A stretch of DNA of 13,018 nt from Flavobacteriales bacterium (lineage in GTDB: Bacteria; Bacteroidota; Bacteroidia; Flavobacteriales; Flavobacteriaceae), in assembly GCA_027003085.1 (NCBI GenBank), contig JALWYR010000209.1, positions 1-13,018 of the forward strand. Direction: 5' to 3'. Positions 1-7,532 of this stretch are shown here, piece by piece. Made by a program: the position numbers and the translations under genes. A model generated the notes under the pieces. That model had not been told where the DNA came from. It did not search any database and saw only the letters and a list, made by a program, of their open reading frames with translations. Each line of letters starts with the position of its first letter. Positions within the stretch are counted from its first letter, which is position 1.

Positions 1-30
1 ACACAGCTAAACTATAAAAAGAAAAAATAT

Positions 31-111
31 TGGACAAAAATCGAACATAAAAAACCAGCCTACTTTTTGTCCACATGAAAAAATCAAACTAAAAACAGCC
101 TACTTTTTGTC
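31..111. repeat. 16-bp direct repeat pair with an inverted partial copy, upstream of neuC
   Basis: The 16-mer CAGCCTACTTTTTGTC occurs at 56-71 and again, identically, at 96-111, a 40-bp period. A third, inverted match lies at 31-40 (TGGACAAAAA), which is the exact reverse complement of 64-73. The second copy ends 33 bases before the neuC start, so the pair sits where a promoter or operator would be. I see no clean Bacteroidota promoter here: the nearest -7-like octamer (TATTTTAG, 121-128) has one mismatch to TAnnTTTG and no correctly spaced TTG. The repeats are directly visible. A role as a protein-binding site or leader element is inference. The rest of 1-144 is A-rich, and I see no coding signal in it. 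Confidence 0.6.
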
Positions 112-144
112 TATTATACCTATTTTAGCGGAAAATATTATCGA

Positions 145-1311
145 ATGTCCGAAAATAAACGCAAGGTCGCCGTGGTGGTTACCGCCCGGCCGTCGTATAG
201 CAGGGTAAAAACCGCCATAAGGGCCATTGACCGGCATCCCGATTTGGAATTGCAGTTGGTGGTGTCGGGATCGGCGCTTTTGGAGAAATATGGAACGGTG
301 ATGCGCTACATTGAAGCGGACGGATTCAATATTCGCGAAAAGGTTTATACGGTACTGGAAGGCGAAAACCCCACTACCATGGCCAAAAGCACCGGATTGG
401 CCATTATGGAACTTTCGGATGTCTTTCACAACCTCCAACCGGACGTAGTGGTTACCATAGCCGACCGGTACGAAACCATCGCCACCAGCATTGCGGCGGC
501 CTACCAAAACATTCCGCTGGCTCATATTCAAGGCGGTGAAATCACCGGCAATATCGACGAAAAAGTCCGTCATGCCAACACCAAATTGGCCGATATGCAT
601 TTTGTTTCGTCCGAAAAAGCCAAAGAAAATGTTATCCGTATGGGCGAAAATCCGGAATTTGTTTTCAACACGGGGTGCCCGTCCATTGATTTGGCCCGGG
701 AGGCGGCTGAAAATCCCGAATTGGATTTCGATCCCATAGAAAAATACGGTGGTGTGGGGGCCGAAATCGATTGGAAAAAGGGTTATATTGTGGTGATGCA
801 ACATCCGGTAACTACCGAATATGACCACGCGCGTGAGCATATTACCGAAACTTTGCATGCCGTACACGATTTGGGCATCCCCGCCTTTTGGTTTTGGCCC
901 AATCCCGATGCCGGTTCGGACGGCACTTCGGGCGGGATTCGTGCTTTTCGCGAAAAATACAATCCTTCGAACATTCGTTTTTTCAAAAACATGGAACCGC
1001 AGGATTTCCTGAAACTCATTATCAACAGTAAAGCTCTGGTAGGCAATTCAAGCGTAGGCATTCGCGAAAGCGGTTTTTTGGGCGTGCCGGTGGTGAACAT
1101 CGGCAACCGGCAAGACGGACGCGAACGCGGCCCCAACGTTTTGGATGTGGATTACGACCGGGAGCTAATAAAGACGGCCATTCTGCAACAGGTGGAACAT
1201 GGATTTTATCCTCCGGTGCATATCTACGGTGATGGTAAGGCGGGTGAACGTATTGCGGAATTATTGGCCACATTGCCTTTGGTGTATCACAAAAGATTGC
1301 ATTACGAATGA
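145..1311 (+). CDS. neuC: Hydrolysing UDP-N-acetylglucosamine 2-epimerase, NeuC type
   Basis: This 388-residue cytoplasmic enzyme is predicted to hydrolyse and epimerise UDP-GlcNAc to ManNAc plus UDP, the first step of bacterial sialic acid synthesis. The relatives LegG and the bacillosamine-type epimerases act on UDP-2,4-diacetamido sugars, and the sequence alone does not separate them. Visible family signatures are the N-terminal TARPSYSR (13-20), the HIQGGEITGNIDEKVRHA block (127-144), QHPVTTE near 219-225, and the nucleotide-binding segment GNSSVGIRESGFLGVPVVNIG (300-320) followed by RERGPNV. Length fits NeuC (about 370-390). The usual GDR motif reads ADRYE (106-110). The ATG at 145 follows an A/T-rich leader, and no earlier in-frame start is attractive. 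The gene overlaps the cytidylyltransferase by 4 bases (ATGA), implying translational coupling. Family is confident; exact substrate is open. Confidence 0.92.
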   Translation: MSENKRKVAVVVTARPSYSRVKTAIRAIDRHPDLELQLVVSGSALLEKYGTVMRYIEADGFNIREKVYTVLEGENPTTMAKSTGLAIMELSDVFHNLQPDVVVTIADRYETIATSIAAAYQNIPLAHIQGGEITGNIDEKVRHANTKLADMHFVSSEKAKENVIRMGENPEFVFNTGCPSIDLAREAAENPELDFDPIEKYGGVGAEIDWKKGYIVVMQHPVTTEYDHAREHITETLHAVHDLGIPAFWFWPNPDAGSDGTSGGIRAFREKYNPSNIRFFKNMEPQDFLKLIINSKALVGNSSVGIRESGFLGVPVVNIGNRQDGRERGPNVLDVDYDRELIKTAILQQVEHGFYPPVHIYGDGKAGERIAELLATLPLVYHKRLHYE

Positions 1312-2009
1312 AAATATTGGGCATTATTCCGGCACGCGGCGGCAGTAAGGGAATTCCAGGCAAAAACATCAAGGTTTTGGGCGGAAAACCCTTGATTGCC
1401 TGGACGATCGACCAAGCCCGAAAAGCCCGCTTGCTAACCTACTTTATGGTTAACACCGACGACGAACAAATCGCCGAGACGGCCCGGCAGTATGGCGCCC
1501 AAGTGCCTTTTCTACGCCCAACAGAATTGGCGGCAGACGAAACACCCACCCTGGATGTGGTGGAGCACACGCTACGTTTTTTCGGTTCGAAAGGGCAAAA
1601 TTTTGATGCGGTATGCCTGTTACAACCCACTTCGCCTTTTCGCCCCGACGGTCTGATAGATCAAGCCATCAAAACATTTATCGAATCGGATGCGGATGCT
1701 TTGGTAACGGTGCGTCCCGTTCCGGATGAGTTTAACCCGCATTGGGTTTTTGAACCCGACGAACAAGGTTATTTGAAAATCGCTACGGGCGATACGGAAA
1801 TTATTCCGCGACGGCAAGAATTACCACCGGCCTATTTCAGGGACGGAAGTATTTATTTAACCAAATCGGAGGTGATTTTAGAACGGCATTCGTTATACGG
1901 CGAAAAATTAGCTTACCTGGTGATGCCCGATAACGTTCCGTATATAAATTTGGACACGCCCTCCGATTGGGAGCAGGCCGAACGAATTATTGCGCAACAA
2001 TTTTTCTGA
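1308..2009 (+). CDS. neuA: CMP-N-acylneuraminate cytidylyltransferase (CMP-nonulosonate synthetase)
   Basis: The 233-residue product should transfer CMP from CTP to a nonulosonic acid, giving the activated donor for glycosyltransferases. The nucleotide-binding loop IPARGGSKGIPGKN (7-20) is the hallmark of the family. Other visible blocks are MVNTDDEQIA (47-56), LLQPTSPFRPDG (104-115), a FNPHW segment (142-146), RRQELPPAYFRDGSIYL (168-184) and the C-terminal NLDTPSDWEQAE (214-225). It is a single-domain synthetase without the extra esterase domain of E. coli NeuA, as in LegF- or PtmB-like enzymes. The start is fixed by the 4-base ATGA overlap with neuC. The stop lies one base before the amidotransferase ATG, so the first genes appear to form one transcript. 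Whether the substrate is Neu5Ac, legionaminic or another nonulosonic acid cannot be read from the sequence. Confidence 0.9.
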   Translation: MKILGIIPARGGSKGIPGKNIKVLGGKPLIAWTIDQARKARLLTYFMVNTDDEQIAETARQYGAQVPFLRPTELAADETPTLDVVEHTLRFFGSKGQNFDAVCLLQPTSPFRPDGLIDQAIKTFIESDADALVTVRPVPDEFNPHWVFEPDEQGYLKIATGDTEIIPRRQELPPAYFRDGSIYLTKSEVILERHSLYGEKLAYLVMPDNVPYINLDTPSDWEQAERIIAQQFF

Positions 2010-2010
2010 T

Positions 2011-3702
2011 ATGTGTGGCATTGCGGGAATTATCGGCAAAGAACAGAGTATGGAACCCGTGCTACGGGTTTTAAAACATCGCGGTCCCGATGCTTCCGGT
2101 ATTTGGAAAGAAGATGCCATTCAACTGGGACACACCCGCCTGTCCATCATAGACCTTTCGGATGATGCCAATCAACCTTTTGTTTCGGATGACGAAAGAT
2201 ATATTTTGGTTTTCAACGGAGAAATCTATAACTACAAGGAATTACGTTCCGAACTGGAAAAACATTTTGTTTTCCGCACACAATCCGACACGGAAGTCTT
2301 ATTGAATGCCTACCGGCATTGGGGGAAAGATATGTTGGAGCGACTCAACGGCATGTTTGCCTTTGCCATTTGGGATAAACAACGGAAAAAATTATTTGCC
2401 GCCCGTGACAGGTTCGGTGTCAAACCGTTTTATTATGCTATTTATGATGGAGCATTATATTTTGCCTCGGAAATCAAAGCGCTTTGGGCGGCAGGCATAC
2501 CTAAAAAGCCCGATGAAAAAGTTTGGTCGGCCTATTTTCAATACGGTTCCTACGGTATGCCTGATGAAACTTTTTGGGAAGGCATCAAACAAATACCCGG
2601 CGGGCATTACTTGGAATTTTCACCCGGAAGTGGTGAGATGGAAATCGGTTTATGGTATGACTTTGTAAAACGGGTTAATAATTTTGCCACTTTACCTTAT
2701 GATGAAGTGAAAAAAATCTATGAGGAACTGATAACCGAAAGTATCCGGCTTCGTTTTAGAGCCGATGTGCCGGTGGGATTTAATTTGAGTGGTGGCTTGG
2801 ACAGTTCCACATTGTTGGCGTATGTAAATTTATTGTATGGCGGAGGAAATATTGAGGCCTATACTTTTTATACCGGCGATGACCGTTACGACGAATTGCC
2901 TTGGGTAGAACAAATGGTAGCCTTAACGGGAAATCCGTTACACAAGGTCAAACTATCGCCGGAACTCGCTCCCGGTCTGATTGAAGAAATGGCGTATATT
3001 CAAGACGAACCCTACGGCGGATTGCCCACCGTTGCCTACGGGAATTTGTTCCGGGAGGCGCGAAATAACGGAACATACGTATTGCTGGACGGGCAAGGCA
3101 TGGATGAACAATGGGCAGGGTATGACTATTACATCAAGCAAGATGCGGGTGTAATTCAAGGCGTAAACAAGTCGCCTTTACGTCCCGGTGTTTTAAAACC
3201 CGAATTTAAAACACTGGCGGAAAAACCTGTTTATCCGCAGCCATTTGACGACCGCTTAAAAAACCTGCAATACAGGGATTTGTTTTTTACCAAAATACCG
3301 CGCGCGCTCAGATTTAACGACCGTGCTTCCATGAAATCATCCGTTGAATTGCGTGAACCTTTTCTGGATTACCGGTTGGTGGAATGGGCTTTTGTTCAAC
3401 CGCAGGAATACAAAATTCGTAACGGTATCCGTAAATATCTACTTCGGGATTTGGTACGTAAACATTTAGGGGAAGCTCTAAGTTTTGCACCCAAACGCCC
3501 GCTTCAAACGCCACAGCGGGAATGGCTTGGCGATGAACTCCGGAATTTTACGGAAGAAAAAATTAGAAAATTGTTGGATTCATCTGTCAAAAATTGGTTC
3601 AACAAAGACGCCGTTTGGCAAGAATGGGAACAATACCGTGAGGGTGACAGGGACTCGTCATTCCATATTTGGCAATGGATTAATGCGGCTATGCTTCTTT
3701 AA
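2011..3702 (+). CDS. Asparagine synthase (glutamine-hydrolysing) family amidotransferase
   Basis: This is a 563-residue two-domain amidotransferase. The N-terminal class II glutaminase domain (about 1-190) begins MCGIAGIIG, and the Cys2 nucleophile must become N-terminal after Met removal. That decides the start at 2011 rather than a TTG at 1990 inside neuA. HRGPD (23-27), FNGEIYNY (68-75) and the SDTE glutamine-site motif (92-95) support the domain. The C-terminal ATP-pyrophosphatase domain has SGGLDSS (260-266) and GQGMDEQWAGY (361-371), a variant of the GEGADELFGGY seen in housekeeping AsnB. Such AsnB-like proteins in O-antigen loci (for example WbpS) are linked to amide formation on sugar carboxylates. 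Its place between neuA and a glycosyltransferase fits modification of a uronic or nonulosonic acid. True asparagine synthesis cannot be excluded. It starts one base after the neuA stop. Confidence 0.88.
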   Translation: MCGIAGIIGKEQSMEPVLRVLKHRGPDASGIWKEDAIQLGHTRLSIIDLSDDANQPFVSDDERYILVFNGEIYNYKELRSELEKHFVFRTQSDTEVLLNAYRHWGKDMLERLNGMFAFAIWDKQRKKLFAARDRFGVKPFYYAIYDGALYFASEIKALWAAGIPKKPDEKVWSAYFQYGSYGMPDETFWEGIKQIPGGHYLEFSPGSGEMEIGLWYDFVKRVNNFATLPYDEVKKIYEELITESIRLRFRADVPVGFNLSGGLDSSTLLAYVNLLYGGGNIEAYTFYTGDDRYDELPWVEQMVALTGNPLHKVKLSPELAPGLIEEMAYIQDEPYGGLPTVAYGNLFREARNNGTYVLLDGQGMDEQWAGYDYYIKQDAGVIQGVNKSPLRPGVLKPEFKTLAEKPVYPQPFDDRLKNLQYRDLFFTKIPRALRFNDRASMKSSVELREPFLDYRLVEWAFVQPQEYKIRNGIRKYLLRDLVRKHLGEALSFAPKRPLQTPQREWLGDELRNFTEEKIRKLLDSSVKNWFNKDAVWQEWEQYREGDRDSSFHIWQWINAAMLL

Positions 3703-3712
3703 TTGTGAAAAA

Positions 3713-4963
3713 ATGAATATACTTATACTAGCTGAATCCTTACGTATCAACGAAACCTCTTCGGGGATTGTCAGCTCTACATTTATCAAAGCGCTTTCCT
3801 TGAATTCCCGTGTCAATCATATTGATGTTTTGTATCAAAAAGATTTCGATTATCCGGTATCTTGGTTGGATGACAAAAAAATCCGGTTGATTCCACTTCA
3901 AGTAAAAGTGAGTCAATCATTACTAAAAAAAATACCTAAAATCAGGGCTTTACCGGCCTATTTTACCGGACTGTCATTTGATATGCTCGCACAAGTAAAA
4001 AATTGGCGGGAACAAACGGAACAACTATTGAATCAAAAAAAATACGATTTGATTATTGCGTTGGGAACGGGTTCTTCTTTTATGCCGCATTATGCTTTAT
4101 TGAAAGTAAAAACTACAATACCGGTTTTATTTAATTTCCACGACCCTTATCCCATGAGCCGGTTTCCCGAACCTTACAGGAAAAAACGGAATATTATTTA
4201 TTTCCACCAAGAAAGGTTTGTAAGTAAAATGTTCCGGCAAGCCGGTGCTTTGAGTTTCCCGTCCGAGTATCTTAAAGATTTTATGTTGCAAGGAACGGAA
4301 TTCCGTGAAAAAGCTTTTGTTCTGCCCCATGTGGGAATATCACTTGAAAATATTCCTTCCAAATCCGAAGACCGAGAAGTTCATTTGCCCAAGGGAAAAT
4401 TTAATTTACTGCATGCCGGAACTTTGTTGGGGCCCAGAAAAGTGGATGCACTGTTCCGGGCATTCGAGCAACTATCAAATGAAGATGCCGAATTCCGTGA
4501 ATCGGCGGTTTTGACTGTTTTGGGCAAAGTGGCCAAGGAACATCAGAATTTGGAAAAACATCAAGGGAACAAACAAGAAAATTTGCGGGTTATTACCAAA
4601 CGTGTGAGTTATCCCAAAAGTTTGGAATTATTGGCACAATGCGATATGGCTTTGGTGGTGGAAGCCGATGCGGATTTCAGTCCGTTTATGCCCGGCAAGT
4701 TGGCGGATATTTTTTACTATGAAAAACCTGTATTGGCCCTCACCCCGGAACGTTCGGAAGTTAGACGCATCCTGGGTAAAAATTATCCCTATGTAGCACG
4801 TGTATACGACGCCGGAACAATTTATCATATCCTTAAACAGGCATGGAAAGCATGGAAATCGGGTGCTTTGAAAAACCCGGATGCCGGACGTTTGAAAAAA
4901 TATGTTTCGGCTGAGGATTTCAATAAACGTTTTGATGAAATCTTCGCTTTTTTGACCCGTTAA
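3713..4963 (+). CDS. Glycosyltransferase, GT-B fold (GT4-like)
   Basis: This 416-residue protein is probably a cytoplasmic GT-B transferase that adds one sugar to the lipid-linked glycan. The N-terminal half opens with a Rossmann-type strand, MNILILAESLRINETSSG. A YDLIIALGTGSS segment (111-122) and a FHDPYPM stretch (142-148) follow. The C-terminal half carries LLHAGTLLGPRK (232-243), ELLAQCDMALVVEAD (305-319) and a donor-site-like FMPGKLADIFYYEKPVLAL (325-343), where lysine stands near the place of the usual GT4 EX7E motif. The ATG at 3713 is preferred because it gives a proper N-terminus 10 bases after the upstream stop; the frame stays open back to 3485 only inside the amidotransferase gene. 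The gene ends 6 bases from the convergent neuB stop. Donor and acceptor are unknown. Confidence 0.8.
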   Translation: MNILILAESLRINETSSGIVSSTFIKALSLNSRVNHIDVLYQKDFDYPVSWLDDKKIRLIPLQVKVSQSLLKKIPKIRALPAYFTGLSFDMLAQVKNWREQTEQLLNQKKYDLIIALGTGSSFMPHYALLKVKTTIPVLFNFHDPYPMSRFPEPYRKKRNIIYFHQERFVSKMFRQAGALSFPSEYLKDFMLQGTEFREKAFVLPHVGISLENIPSKSEDREVHLPKGKFNLLHAGTLLGPRKVDALFRAFEQLSNEDAEFRESAVLTVLGKVAKEHQNLEKHQGNKQENLRVITKRVSYPKSLELLAQCDMALVVEADADFSPFMPGKLADIFYYEKPVLALTPERSEVRRILGKNYPYVARVYDAGTIYHILKQAWKAWKSGALKNPDAGRLKKYVSAEDFNKRFDEIFAFLTR

Positions 4964-4969
4964 TATCTG

Positions 4970-5965
4970 TCAAATCAAATCATCCTCCTTCAAAAAATCC
5001 CACTGATTTTTCGGTTTGCTCAGTTTACGTCCGGTAACTTTTTGGAACGCACTTGCCGGAATGCCGTATCCTTTGGGCTTTTTGGCTTCCAAATCCTCAA
5101 AGCGCAATACATGACCGGCGGGCAAATCTTTATTAACAGCCAGGGATTTTTCAAAAATTTGTTTGACATCCTTAAATGCCGAATTGTCGGTTTTATCCAC
5201 CGGATTATCCAAGGCTTCCAAAATATTTCTAACGGCTTTGACCGTGTAGGCCGTTTCTTCGATGGTCAGCGATGCGGGCACATCAGGCCCGAACATTTGT
5301 TTGTGGAAAGTAACGTGAAATTCGAGCAGTTCGGCGCCCAAAGCTACGGCCGCCAATGCGGATTCCGGCACGCCCGAATGGTCCGAAAATCCCACCGGAA
5401 CACCGTAGCGTGCTTTGAGTTCTCCTATCACGTTCAACCCCCATTGTGCCGGCTTGGTGGGATAAGCCGTGGAACATTGCATAATGGAAAATTCCACATT
5501 CCGGCTGCGTAAAAATTCCACACTGCGGTCCAGTTCGGCAAAAGAGCTCATCCCCGAAGATAGAATCACGGGCTTGCCCGTGCGGGCGATTTTTTCCAAA
5601 AGCAACATGTTGTTTACTTCACCCGAACCGACCTTGTAACGCTTTACACCGATATTTTCCAGCAAATCCACGGCCGCATTGCTAAACGGCGAACTCATAA
5701 ATTCCACACCTTTTTCATCGCAATGGGATTTGAGTCCGGCCCATTGATCTGACGTAAAAGCCGTACGTTGCCAGTAATCCATCCGGTTTTTGTCTTGGTA
5801 GGAAAACGGAACCCGGAAAGGTTCATACGGGCTACTTTCGGCTTCGGGAATGTGGGTTTGGAACTTGATAGCATCCACACCCGTGAGCGCCAATGCATCG
5901 ATAAAAGCGTGGGCCATTCCCAAACTTCCGTCGTGTGTTAGTCCTATTTCGGCGATGATGAGCAT
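4970..5965 (-). CDS. neuB: N-acetylneuraminate (nonulosonate) synthase, NeuB type
   Basis: The 331-residue enzyme should condense PEP with ManNAc or a related 6-carbon sugar to make a nonulosonic acid. The TIM-barrel domain (about 1-255) starts MLIIAEIGLTHDGS and includes DAIKFQTH (31-38), SSPFS (91-95), YKVGSGEVNN (110-119), SSGMSS (136-141), GFSDHSG (192-198, His195) and EFHVTFHKQMFGPD (215-228, His217); the two histidines match the metal ligands of NeuB. A C-terminal SAF/antifreeze-like domain (about 270-331) has KSLAVNKDLPAG and KKPKGYGIP. The ATG at 5965 is chosen because upstream in-frame residues are hydrophobic and non-homologous, while the family normally starts right before IAEIG. 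It lies on the strand opposite neuC and neuA and is divergent from the flippase gene, so it has its own promoter region. KDN synthase or LegI activity are alternatives. Confidence 0.92.
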   Translation of the reverse strand: MLIIAEIGLTHDGSLGMAHAFIDALALTGVDAIKFQTHIPEAESSPYEPFRVPFSYQDKNRMDYWQRTAFTSDQWAGLKSHCDEKGVEFMSSPFSNAAVDLLENIGVKRYKVGSGEVNNMLLLEKIARTGKPVILSSGMSSFAELDRSVEFLRSRNVEFSIMQCSTAYPTKPAQWGLNVIGELKARYGVPVGFSDHSGVPESALAAVALGAELLEFHVTFHKQMFGPDVPASLTIEETAYTVKAVRNILEALDNPVDKTDNSAFKDVKQIFEKSLAVNKDLPAGHVLRFEDLEAKKPKGYGIPASAFQKVTGRKLSKPKNQWDFLKEDDLI

Positions 5966-5980
5966 AGGTAGATTGATAAA

Positions 5981-5988
5981 CAAAAATA
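5981..5988 (-). promoter_or_regulatory. Candidate -7 element (TATTTTTG) for neuB
   Basis: On the minus strand this reads TATTTTTG, a full match to the Bacteroidota -7 consensus TAnnTTTG, 15 bases upstream of the neuB ATG. I could not find a TTG at the expected -33 spacing, and the implied leader is only a few bases long, so the call is tentative. The same octamer precedes the TPR-protein gene. Confidence 0.3.
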
Positions 5989-6031
5989 TGGAAAATATGT
6001 GATAGTTTTTTTCTAAATTGCCCCAAGCCAT

Positions 6032-6049
6032 TGGTAAGTGGTTTTACCA
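6032..6049. repeat. Short inverted repeat in the neuB-wzx divergent spacer
   Basis: TGGTAA (6032-6037) and TTACCA (6044-6049) form a perfect 6-bp inverted repeat around a 6-base loop. It lies between the divergent neuB and flippase genes, just before the candidate flippase starts. It could be an operator half-site pair or a small leader hairpin, but a 6-bp match in about 100 bases is also possible by chance. Confidence 0.3.
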
Positions 6050-6071
6050 TTAGTTGTATAAGAATAATAGA

Positions 6072-7532
6072 GTGAATAAAAAAACAACAACATTCACACG
6101 TGCGGTTTTTTGGTCGTTTTCCGAGCAGTTTTCCCGTATTGCTCTTCGCTTGGTTGTTACGGCTTTTCTTGCCCGGCTTATTTTGCCCGAGGCGTTCGGT
6201 TTGGTAGCCATGGCCAACATTTTTGTGGGTTTCCTAGGCATTTTTAAAAATTTCGGTTTATCCGCCGCACTCATTTATAAACAGGATATTGATAAGAAAG
6301 ATTTGGATACTGTTTTTTGGTTTACTGTTTTTCTAAGCATTATTCTATCGTTAATTATTTTTTTTTCGGCCGGACCCATCGCTGATTTTTATAAAAATCC
6401 TGAAATTATCCCTATTGTTCGTGTTTTGGCGATATTGTTTTTTATAGGAGCTTTGGCAACTATTCCCGATACACTGATACGTAAGGTTTTGAATTTTAAG
6501 GCCTATTTTCTTCGCAATATTTCCAATATCATTTTATCCGGTTTGGTGGCCATATTTTTGGCATACCGCGGTTGGGGTGTTTGGGCTTTGATTGTGCAGC
6601 AATTTATTAGTCAAACCTACCACATTATTGTAAGTTTTAAACTGGTTTCGTGGAGGCCATCGTTACATTTTAAATGGGAACGCCTAAAACCTTTTCTTTC
6701 ATATAGCTGGCCATTGTTTGGACTTAATATAGTAAACTATTTTTCCAAAAATGTTGATACCTTGGTAATAGGAAGGTTTTTAGGTGCCGGAACAGTCGGT
6801 TATTATAATAAAGCGTATAGTTTAATGAGTTTGCCGGTAAATAATATTTCGTCATCGGTTTCCCGGGTTTTGTTTCCCGACCTTTCATATTCCCAAAATA
6901 ACAGGGAATTGGTTTGGAAAAAGTATTTGCGGCTTTTGAGCGTAACGGCTTTTGTAACCTTTCCTTTGATGGCCACTATGTATTTGTTGGCCGATGATCT
7001 TATATTATTACTTTACGGGCCCAAATGGGAACCGTCCATTCCGTTATTTAAAGCTCTTTGTGTTCTCGGAGCATTTCAAACCTTAACCTATACCGGCACC
7101 ATATTTCAATCAATCGGTAAAACAAAAATTATTTTTTATCTGAATATTTTCCTGAAATTATTTATCGTTATTGGAATTTTAGCCGGATTTTATTTGGGCG
7201 GTTTAATGGGCGTAATATGGGGACTAACCTTAACAAGCATTATCGGTTTGATTATAAATAAATATTTCTTAGCAAGGACTTTTAATCATTCTATTTCGGA
7301 AATTGTAGGCAGTATCTACAAAGAAATAATTTCAACTTTTTTATACATCATTACTGCTAAATGGTTGATTACTTCTTTCCCGTCATTAAAATTATTGATT
7401 GTAATTTTTGCTTTTGCCATTTACATTCTAATTTCCCTAAAAATAAAGTCCGAAGGTTTTATCTTTGTCCGTGAAAAGATATTGGCGTTTATCCACAAAA
7501 TTCCAAGCAAAAATCCAAGTGAAACCAAATAG
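6072..7532 (+). CDS. Wzx-type polysaccharide flippase (MOP superfamily)
   Basis: This 486-residue polytopic inner-membrane protein probably flips the lipid-linked glycan to the periplasm. It starts NKKTTTFTRAVFWSFSEQFSRI, like WzxC/MOP flippases, followed by LARLILPEAFGLVAMAN and a run of hydrophobic segments. An internal NVDTLVIGRFLGAGTVGYYNKAY region is typical of the Polysacc_synt_3/WzxC group. No ATG exists near the N-terminus. GTG at 6072 and TTG at 6054 are the only sensible starts; GTG is preferred, which shortens the longest frame by 6 residues. The gene is much more AT-rich than its neighbours, especially in its last third (one sampled 60-base line, 7321-7380, is 25% G+C). It overlaps the next gene by 14 bases. 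The family is secure; the transported glycan is inferred from context. Confidence 0.88.
   Translation: MNKKTTTFTRAVFWSFSEQFSRIALRLVVTAFLARLILPEAFGLVAMANIFVGFLGIFKNFGLSAALIYKQDIDKKDLDTVFWFTVFLSIILSLIIFFSAGPIADFYKNPEIIPIVRVLAILFFIGALATIPDTLIRKVLNFKAYFLRNISNIILSGLVAIFLAYRGWGVWALIVQQFISQTYHIIVSFKLVSWRPSLHFKWERLKPFLSYSWPLFGLNIVNYFSKNVDTLVIGRFLGAGTVGYYNKAYSLMSLPVNNISSSVSRVLFPDLSYSQNNRELVWKKYLRLLSVTAFVTFPLMATMYLLADDLILLLYGPKWEPSIPLFKALCVLGAFQTLTYTGTIFQSIGKTKIIFYLNIFLKLFIVIGILAGFYLGGLMGVIWGLTLTSIIGLIINKYFLARTFNHSISEIVGSIYKEIISTFLYIITAKWLITSFPSLKLLIVIFAFAIYILISLKIKSEGFIFVREKILAFIHKIPSKNPSETK

Noticed and set aside
100..867. Long minus-strand open frame over neuC
   Set aside because: It is antisense to a strongly conserved enzyme gene, its protein has no recognisable motif and its composition follows the opposite-strand codons.
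1990..2010. TTG start extending the amidotransferase by seven residues into neuA
   Set aside because: Class II glutaminases need Cys directly after the initiator Met, so the ATG at 2011 must be the start.
3485..3712. N-terminal extension of the glycosyltransferase frame within the amidotransferase gene
   Set aside because: The extra 76 residues are the amidotransferase gene read out of frame; a normal GT-B N-terminus begins at the ATG at 3713.
4951..4974. TTTGAC/GTCAAA inverted repeat between the convergent glycosyltransferase and neuB stops, as a bidirectional terminator
   Set aside because: Only 6 bp, A/T-rich, with a 12-base loop and partly inside both coding ends; too weak to call.
5966..6031. 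22-residue extension of NeuB with a hydrophobic, signal-like look
   Set aside because: NeuB enzymes are cytoplasmic and start just before the IAEIG motif; the extension lies in the promoter spacer.
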